Source: JALQUL01 sp040382935
GTDB lineage: Bacteria > Pseudomonadota > Gammaproteobacteria > Burkholderiales > Burkholderiaceae_C
Assembly (NCBI GenBank): GCA_040382935.1
Contig: JBEIEP010000003.1
Location: 62,001 to 126,000, forward strand
Length of the DNA stretch: 64,000 bases
Direction: 5' to 3'
Part shown: positions 58,528-64,000 of the stretch, piece after piece
Position numbering within the stretch: position 1 is the first letter of the stretch
Layout of the letters: each line of letters opens with the position of its first letter
Translations under genes and position numbers: made by a program
Notes under the pieces: model-generated
The model's input: the letters and a program-made list of their open reading frames with translations, nothing else
Told to the model about the DNA's origin: nothing
Databases searched by the model: none

Positions 58528-59912
58528 AACGGCATACGGCCGCCACCAAAGCCGCCCATACCACCCATCCCCTTCATACCACCCATTTTCTTCATCATCT
58601 TCATCATACCGCCACCTGACATTTTTTTCATCATGGTGGCCATTTGATCAAACTCGTTAAGTAGACGGTTCACATCCTGCACCTGCACCCCGGCACCCGC
58701 TGCAATGCGGCGTTTGCGCGTGGCCTTGATAAGGTCAGGGTGGCGTCGCTCTTTGAGGGTCATGCTGTTGATGATGCCCTCTTTGCGTTTGATGTCTTTT
58801 TCGGCTTGGTTAATGTCTACCTTGCCCGCTTTACTGGCCAGTTGCTGGGGTAATTTGTCCATCAGGCTTTGCAAGCCACCCATTTGCCGCATCTGCTGGA
58901 TCTGGCTCAAAAAATCGGTCAAGTCAAAGGCCGCACCACTTTTGACTTTGGCCGCCAACTTTTGCGCCGCCGCCAAGTCCACATTGCTGGTCATTTGCTC
59001 CACAAGCGCCACAATGTCGCCCATGCCCAGCACGCGTCCGGCGTGGCGCTGGGCATCAAACACCTCCAACCCGTCCAACTTTTCGCTGGTACCTGCAAAC
59101 TTGATCGGTGCGCCAGTCACATAACGGGCTGACAACGCCGCGCCCCCGCGTGAATCGCCGTCGGTTTTGGTCAGCACAATGCCTGTGATAGGCAGCGCCT
59201 CTGAAAAAGCCTTGGCCACGTTCATGGCGTCTTGGCCCTGCATGGCATCCACCACAAACAGCGTCTCTACCGGTTTGAGTACCGCGTGCAGGCCTTTGAT
59301 TTCAGCCATCAAGGCCTCGTCAATCGCTAGGCGCCCCGCGGTGTCTACCAGCAACACGTCAAAGTAATGGTTTTTGGCAAACTCAAGTGCCGCCTTGGCA
59401 ATGTCCACCGGCTTTTGATCGGGGGTACTGGGGAACCACTCGGCACCAGCCTGTGCCGTCACCGTTTTCAGCTGCTCAATCGCAGCGGGCCGGTACACGT
59501 CGCCCGACACCGTCAGCACTTTCTTTTTGCGCTTGTCGATCAGGTGTTTGGCCAGTTTGGCCGTGGTGGTGGTTTTGCCCGAACCCTGCAAACCGGCCAT
59601 CAAAATCACGGCGGGAGGTTGGGCCGCCAGATTCAAATCCGCCACCCCCTCGCCCATGGTGGCAGCCAACTCGTTGTTGACAATGCTTACCAAGACCTGC
59701 CCTGGGGTGAGTGAAGTCAGCACCTCTTGCCCTAGTGCTTTTTCTTTGACGCGCGCAATAAAGTCGCGCACCACAGGCAGTGCCACGTCGGCCTCTAACA
59801 AGGCCAGACGTACCTCGCGCAACATATCCTGGACATTGCTTTCCGTGATGCGCGCCTGCCCACGAAGCTGCTTGACCAAGCGCGAGAGTTTTTCAGAAAG
59901 TGCAGATGCCAT
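58524..59912 (-). CDS. ffh: signal recognition particle protein Ffh
   Basis: The GTPase of the signal recognition particle, which targets membrane proteins co-translationally. The 462-residue protein has an N-domain (1-90), G-domain motifs AGLQGSGKTTTTAKLAKHL, VDTAGRLAIDEALM and LTKTDGDSRGGAALS, and a methionine-rich M-domain with KMSGGGMMKMMKKMGGMK near the end. The Met/Gly-rich tail GMGGMGGFGGGRMPF is typical. The partner 4.5S RNA gene is not in the window. It is divergent from the CcsA-like gene. Confidence 0.97.
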   Translation of the reverse strand: MASALSEKLSRLVKQLRGQARITESNVQDMLREVRLALLEADVALPVVRDFIARVKEKALGQEVLTSLTPGQVLVSIVNNELAATMGEGVADLNLAAQPPAVILMAGLQGSGKTTTTAKLAKHLIDKRKKKVLTVSGDVYRPAAIEQLKTVTAQAGAEWFPSTPDQKPVDIAKAALEFAKNHYFDVLLVDTAGRLAIDEALMAEIKGLHAVLKPVETLFVVDAMQGQDAMNVAKAFSEALPITGIVLTKTDGDSRGGAALSARYVTGAPIKFAGTSEKLDGLEVFDAQRHAGRVLGMGDIVALVEQMTSNVDLAAAQKLAAKVKSGAAFDLTDFLSQIQQMRQMGGLQSLMDKLPQQLASKAGKVDINQAEKDIKRKEGIINSMTLKERRHPDLIKATRKRRIAAGAGVQVQDVNRLLNEFDQMATMMKKMSGGGMMKMMKKMGGMKGMGGMGGFGGGRMPF

Positions 59913-59976
59913 AGAGGGGAACCGAAGTTAGGATTTACAAGATAAACTGTTGCCATGATTCTAACGAGTGCAACCC

Positions 59977-60756
59977 ATGACCCTTGCTATTTGGTCTAGC
60001 CTGATGGCCGGCCTGGCCGTGGTGGTTTATCTGGGCTTGGCGCTGGGCGGCGCACGTATGTCTGCGTTTCCCAGGTCTCTGTTGTGGGTGCTGGCCTGGT
60101 GGCTGCACGGTTTGAGTATCGTGGGCGTGCTATTTGACAGCCCCGCCCATTTTGGTTTTGGCCCAGCGCTATCCGCCACAGCCTGGATGGTGCTTTGCGT
60201 CTATGCGGTTGAGTCCCGCGCTTTACCCAAGTTGCAGTCTCAAAGCGCCCTGTTGGCCCTGGCCGCGTTGGCCGTGTTGGTTGCGCTATGGTTTCCTGGC
60301 TCCCCGCTGCCAATCACCACGACACTGTGGCAACCCCTGCATTGGGTGTTGGGAATAACCTCTTACGGACTGTTTGCCGCTGCGGTAATTCACGGCCTTT
60401 TGACCTCAGAGGCCGAACGGCGTATTCGTCTGGCGCAAGAGACCCGTGGCGGGCTGCCGGTACTCACGCTTGAACGCCTCACCTTTCACCTGGTTACCGC
60501 CGGATTTATCGCCTTGACCTTAACCCTTGCACTGGGATTTGTGGACCGCGTTGCTATCGGTGGTGCATGGCGATGGGACCACAAGACCGTACTCAGTCTG
60601 CTGTCGTGGCTTATTTTTGGCGTGCTGGTGGCCGGGCGCTACTTTGCAGGGTGGCGCGGCCCCAAGGCACTGCGCTTTTTGTACGTGGGTGCGGCGTGTC
60701 TTTTCCTAGCCTATGTAGGCTCGCACTTCATTAGGGAAATCATTTTGCAACGCTAA
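59977..60756 (+). CDS. CcsA/YpjD-like inner-membrane protein
   Basis: A 259-residue protein with eight hydrophobic segments, like the CcsA/CcmC haem-handling family as represented by YpjD. The conserved tryptophan-rich stretch is WQPLHWVLGITSYGLFAAAV. The C-terminal segments contain GWRGPKALRFLYVGAACLFL and LAYVGSHFIREIIL. It sits divergent to ffh, where YpjD homologues are found in many proteobacteria. The function is not established (cytochrome c assembly is suggested for relatives). A GTG at 59968 is a possible alternative start. Confidence 0.88.
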   Translation: MTLAIWSSLMAGLAVVVYLGLALGGARMSAFPRSLLWVLAWWLHGLSIVGVLFDSPAHFGFGPALSATAWMVLCVYAVESRALPKLQSQSALLALAALAVLVALWFPGSPLPITTTLWQPLHWVLGITSYGLFAAAVIHGLLTSEAERRIRLAQETRGGLPVLTLERLTFHLVTAGFIALTLTLALGFVDRVAIGGAWRWDHKTVLSLLSWLIFGVLVAGRYFAGWRGPKALRFLYVGAACLFLAYVGSHFIREIILQR

Positions 60757-60780
60757 GCGCGTCGCTAGGGTGAGGAAGCA

Positions 60781-61017
60781 ATGGCTCGAATACTGATACT
60801 GGTGTTGGTGGTGGTAGGCGTAGTGTGGTGGCTGCGCGCGAAACGCAAGCAGGGGCAAAGCCCGTCTGCGTCTGATAAAAGACCGGATCAAACGCCCGCA
60901 CCGCAGCCTATGGTGGCCTGTCACCTGTGCGGCACTCACCTACCGCAGAAAGACGCCTTGCACTGTGACGGCCAATGGTATTGCTGCACTAAGCACCGAG
61001 ACACCTTTACAACGTGA
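60781..61017 (+). CDS. PP0621 family small membrane-anchored zinc-ribbon protein
   Basis: A 78-residue protein with an N-terminal membrane segment (ARILILVLVVVGVVWWLRAK), a polar linker and a C-terminal zinc-ribbon-like motif. That motif is MVACHLCGTHLPQKDALHCD followed by GQWYCCTKH (CxxC ... C ... CC). It matches the PP0621 family of unknown function, usually found between the YpjD-like gene and ampD, as here. AGGAAGCA precedes the start. The stop overlaps the next gene by GTGA. Confidence 0.88.
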   Translation: MARILILVLVVVGVVWWLRAKRKQGQSPSASDKRPDQTPAPQPMVACHLCGTHLPQKDALHCDGQWYCCTKHRDTFTT

Positions 61018-61586
61018 AGATCAATGCACCGACCATGTGGGACGGTGGATGGATCACCACCGCACAGCGCATGGCTTCGCCCAATTTTGGACCCCGCCCG
61101 CAGGGGGCGCGTATCGATTTGTTGGTGATCCATTCCATTAGCCTGCCGCCTGGTCAGTATGGCGGGCCACAGGTACTGCAACTGTTCACCAACCAACTCG
61201 ATTGGGACGAACACCCCTATTACCAAAGCATTCGCGGCCTGCGCGTGTCCGCCCATTTTTTCATCACACGACAAGGGCAGGTATGGCAATTGGTCAGTTG
61301 CGATGACCGCGCCTGGCACGCAGGCCAGTCTAGCTACCGGGGCCGCACCGATTGCAATGACGACTCGATCGGTGTTGAACTAGAGGGACTTGAAGGCCAC
61401 CCCTTTGAAGCACCCCAATACCTGGCCTTGGCCGATTTGGCCAAGACCATCGCTTTGCGCTACCCCCTGCGCTACGTGGCAGGCCACGAACACGTTGCGC
61501 CTGGCCGCAAACACGATCCGGGAGCGGGGTTTGACTGGCAACACTTTGCGCAGGATTGTGATTTTCCACCACAGTATTTTCCCTAG
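61014..61586 (+). CDS. ampD: 1,6-anhydro-N-acetylmuramyl-L-alanine amidase AmpD
   Basis: A cytosolic zinc amidase that recycles cell-wall muropeptides and so also limits AmpC induction. The 190-residue protein has LLVIHSISLPPGQYGGPQVL (zinc His), then VSAHFFITRQGQVWQLVSCD, RAWHAGQSSYRGRTDCNDDS (His and Arg) and AGHEHVAPGRKHDPGAGFDW (zinc ligands His and Asp). It starts at GTG 61014, overlapping the preceding stop; an in-frame ATG lies seven codons in. Confidence 0.95.
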   Translation: MKINAPTMWDGGWITTAQRMASPNFGPRPQGARIDLLVIHSISLPPGQYGGPQVLQLFTNQLDWDEHPYYQSIRGLRVSAHFFITRQGQVWQLVSCDDRAWHAGQSSYRGRTDCNDDSIGVELEGLEGHPFEAPQYLALADLAKTIALRYPLRYVAGHEHVAPGRKHDPGAGFDWQHFAQDCDFPPQYFP

Positions 61587-61635
61587 TATTTCTCGAGTTT
61601 GACGGGTAGGCTTTGACCCCATTCCTGATGAAAAA

Positions 61636-61683
61636 GCACTAGCTATAGTGGTAACATAGCGTTACGAACACTATAGGTAGTGT
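61636..61683. promoter_or_regulatory. tandem NrdR-type operator ahead of nrdA
   Basis: GCACTAGCTATAGTGG (61636-61651) and ACACTATAGGTAGTGT (61668-61683) both match the palindromic NrdR box. Their centres are 32 bp, three helical turns, apart, which is the usual arrangement. NrdR would repress the reductase gene when dATP is plentiful. The 108-base leader to the start codon holds nothing else obvious. Confidence 0.82.
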
Positions 61684-61790
61684 CTGTAAGGCCAAGCCCA
61701 TGCAGCATCACGAACTCAATTTATCGTGCCATCGCAGCGCCAAAACTACCTGTGTTCACTCCATTGACGTCAATACCCAAGAGGACAACC

Positions 61791-64000
61791 ATGCAGCTAG
61801 CCGAATCCATCAGCCCCAGCACACCCTACGGCGCAGCAGCCACCACCGCCCCGACGTCTGCTTCGGGCATTTCAGCCATGAACGCCCCCCATATGATGTT
61901 TGACAACTACCAAATCATCAGGCGCAACGGCTCGGTCGTACCCTTTGCGCCTAACAAAATCGCTATCGCCATGATGAAGGCCTTTTTGGCCGTGCATGGC
62001 ACCCAGGGTGCGGCGTCGGCCAGCGTGAGAGACGCTGTGGACGAATTGACGCAAGCGGTGGTGCGCGCGCTGGTTCGCTCCCGACCAGGCGGGGGCACCT
62101 TTCACATTGAAGATGTACAAGACCAGGTCGAACTGGGCCTGATGCGCTCGGGTCATCACGAAGTCGCTAGGGCCTATGTTTTGTACCGCGAAAAGCGCTC
62201 GCAAGAGCGCGCCAAGCAGCCCGCCGTTGCGTCCGTTCAGCCCGCCCTGTATGTGAGCCAGGATGGGCAACGCGTCCCCTTTGATCTGGAAGGGTTCAGA
62301 GGCCTGGTTGAGCAAGCCTGTAAGGGCTTGTCCCCCGACGTAAAGGCCGACCCCATCGTGGCCGAGACCCTGCGCAATCTATACGACGGGGTTCCCGTGC
62401 AAGAGGTATTCAAGGCCTCACTGCTGGCGGCCCGTACATTGATTGAAAAAGAACCCGACTACACCTATGCCACCGCGCGTTTGTTGCTGCACTCCATTCG
62501 CGAAGAAGTTTTAGGGCAGCCCACGGCCCATGAGGAAATGGCCAAAGCGTACGCCGATTACTTCCCCACCTGCATCAAACGCGGTGTAGAGGCGCAATTG
62601 CTAGACGCCAAACTGGGTCAATACGATCTGCAACGCTTGGGAGCAGCGCTGAAAGCCGACCGCGACCTGCAGTTTGACTACCTGGGCTTGCAAACCCTGT
62701 ACGACCGTTACTTTTTGCATATCCGCAAAACCCGCATTGAATTGCCGCAAACATTTTTTATGCGCGTTGCCATGGGCCTGGCCATTAACGAAGTCGACCG
62801 CGAAGCGCGAGCCATCGAGTTTTACGAGGTACTCTCCAGCTTTGACTTTATGTCCAGCACACCCACGCTGTTCAATGCAGGCACGCAACGCCCCCAGTTG
62901 TCGAGCTGCTACCTCACCACCGTTCCAGACGACCTGGACGGTATTTACGAATCCATCAAAGAAAACGCCCTGTTGTCCAAATTTGCGGGTGGCCTGGGCA
63001 ATGACTGGACGCGCGTGCGTGCGCTAGGTTCATACATCAAAGGAACGAATGGCGAATCTCAGGGCGTCGTACCCTTTCTGAAAGTCGTGAACGATACGGC
63101 CGTTGCGGTGAACCAAGGCGGCAAGCGCAAAGGCGCAGTGTGTACCTACCTGGAAACCTGGCATTTGGACATCGAAGAGTTTTTGGAACTGCGCAAGAAC
63201 ACCGGTGACGAGCGCAGGCGTACCCACGACATGAACACCGCCAACTGGATCCCCGACTTGTTCATGCGCCGCGTGTTTGAGAAAGGCACTTGGACCCTGT
63301 TCTCACCCTCTGACACCCCCGACCTGCACGACAAATTTGGCCTGCCTTTTGAGAAGGCCTACGTGGCCTATGAAGCCGCCGCCGCGCGTGGCGAGATCAA
63401 GCCCAGCCGAACCGTTCAGGCCAGTGATCTGTGGCGCAAGATGCTAACTATGTTGTTTGAAACCGGCCACCCTTGGATCACCTTCAAGGACGCCTGTAAC
63501 CTGCGTTCGCCTCAACAGCACACGGGCGTGGTCCACTCGTCGAATCTGTGTACCGAAATTACCCTCAACACCAGTGATACCGAAACAGCCGTGTGCAACC
63601 TGGGTTCGGTCAATTTGGCGCGCCATATCGACAGCGGCCAACTCAACCATGACAAGCTGCGCAAAACCATCACCGTGGCCATGCGCATGCTAGACAACGT
63701 CATTGACGTTAACTACTACGCCGTGCGTAAAGCCCGTGATTCCAATTTGCGGCACCGCCCTGTGGGTCTGGGTTTGATGGCCTTCCAAGACAGCCTGTAC
63801 GAACTGCGCATCCCCTATGCCAGCCCAGAGGCTGTGCAGTTTGCCGACGAGTCCATGGAAGCCATTTGCTACTACGCCTATTGGGCATCTACCGACTTGG
63901 CCAAAGAGCGCGGCCGGTACGCCAGCTACCGTGGCTCGTTGTGGGACAAAGGCATTTTGCCGTTAGATACATTAGATCTACTCAGCCAGTCTCGCGGCAG
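61791..64000 (+). CDS. nrdA: class I ribonucleoside-diphosphate reductase alpha subunit, partial
   Basis: Reduces ribonucleotides to deoxyribonucleotides with its beta subunit. The window holds the first 736 codons; the C-terminal part is cut off. An N-terminal ATP-cone (about residues 43-135, VVPFAPNKIAIAMMKAFLAV) is followed by the catalytic barrel. It contains FMSSTPTLFNAGTQRPQLSS (with CYLTT after), GLGNDWTRVRALGSYIKG, and NLCTEITLNTSDTETAVCNL plus GSVNLARH, which carry the redox-active and radical cysteines. GAGG sits 6 bases before the ATG at 61791. Two NrdR boxes lie upstream. nrdB is expected downstream. Confidence 0.95.
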   Translation, partial: MQLAESISPSTPYGAAATTAPTSASGISAMNAPHMMFDNYQIIRRNGSVVPFAPNKIAIAMMKAFLAVHGTQGAASASVRDAVDELTQAVVRALVRSRPGGGTFHIEDVQDQVELGLMRSGHHEVARAYVLYREKRSQERAKQPAVASVQPALYVSQDGQRVPFDLEGFRGLVEQACKGLSPDVKADPIVAETLRNLYDGVPVQEVFKASLLAARTLIEKEPDYTYATARLLLHSIREEVLGQPTAHEEMAKAYADYFPTCIKRGVEAQLLDAKLGQYDLQRLGAALKADRDLQFDYLGLQTLYDRYFLHIRKTRIELPQTFFMRVAMGLAINEVDREARAIEFYEVLSSFDFMSSTPTLFNAGTQRPQLSSCYLTTVPDDLDGIYESIKENALLSKFAGGLGNDWTRVRALGSYIKGTNGESQGVVPFLKVVNDTAVAVNQGGKRKGAVCTYLETWHLDIEEFLELRKNTGDERRRTHDMNTANWIPDLFMRRVFEKGTWTLFSPSDTPDLHDKFGLPFEKAYVAYEAAAARGEIKPSRTVQASDLWRKMLTMLFETGHPWITFKDACNLRSPQQHTGVVHSSNLCTEITLNTSDTETAVCNLGSVNLARHIDSGQLNHDKLRKTITVAMRMLDNVIDVNYYAVRKARDSNLRHRPVGLGLMAFQDSLYELRIPYASPEAVQFADESMEAICYYAYWASTDLAKERGRYASYRGSLWDKGILPLDTLDLLSQSRG

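Noticed and set aside
1..64000. CRISPR array, tRNA, rRNA, insertion sequence or integrase
   Set aside because: No regularly spaced direct repeats, cloverleaf-like genes, transposase or recombinase motifs were seen on either strand; the repeats found are isolated pairs or operators.

Overview
The window looks like chromosome of a betaproteobacterium of the order Burkholderiales, probably Comamonadaceae. The grounds are family-level: a DUF3460 protein next to ScpA, an NAD-dependent formate dehydrogenase with a fused NuoE/NuoF-like subunit, a PP0621-type protein before AmpD, a TsaB-RimI-uracil-DNA-glycosylase overlap chain, and GC-rich core genes. No rRNA, tRNA, CRISPR array, insertion sequence or integrase was found. 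Species is not assignable by eye.

Layout. 1-1.5 kb: end of gpsA, scpA and a DUF3460 gene. 1.5-4.2 kb: a lower-GC type II restriction-modification pair. 4.3-8.1 kb: a SulP transporter and metG. 8.1-15.2 kb: a large RTX lipase-like protein with two small membrane-protein genes upstream; this block is bracketed by a 43-bp direct repeat of the metG start region. 15.2-31.1 kb: mixed housekeeping and accessory genes, including an EamA transporter, formate dehydrogenase, mazEF, an AsmA protein, relBE, LemA/TPM proteins, a DM13/catalase-fold pair, a DUF1016 nuclease and an MBL hydrolase. 31.1-33.4 kb: three toxin-antitoxin loci, two of them visibly decayed. 33.6-41.1 kb: apbC (mrp), fdhD, and two divergent zinc-related operons around a palindromic operator. 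41.1-47.0 kb: a defence island of AbiE plus a 1273-residue SIR2-domain protein. 47.0-64 kb: a core block of ssb, an MFS transporter, uvrA, pyrF, a uracil-DNA glycosylase, rimI, tsaB, dacB, miaB, ffh, a CcsA-like gene, ampD and the start of nrdA behind a NrdR-type tandem operator.

How the genes fit together. metG and mrp/apbC are neighbours in many proteobacteria, but here about 25 kb of largely accessory DNA lies between them. Within the first 47 kb there are eight restriction, toxin-antitoxin or defence loci, several with well-formed palindromic operators: at the methyltransferase, relB, mmpA, the higA-like gene and abiEi. The zinc region joins Zur, a LolCD/FtsX-type ABC exporter, a small secreted Cys/His-rich protein and a ZnuABC importer. 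FdhD probably matures the formate dehydrogenase encoded 13 kb away, whose operon lacks fdsC and fdsD.

The most noteworthy signals are: twin perfect palindromes (49 and 47 nt, 105 bp centre to centre) upstream of abiEi beside the SIR2 gene; the metG-start repeat, which creates a 21-residue leader coupled by ATGA overlaps on both sides; a diverged gene-end remnant bracketing a catalase-fold protein that has lost its distal histidine; and decayed toxin genes (a Fic-type MmpB and a HigB-like stub) next to intact regulators.
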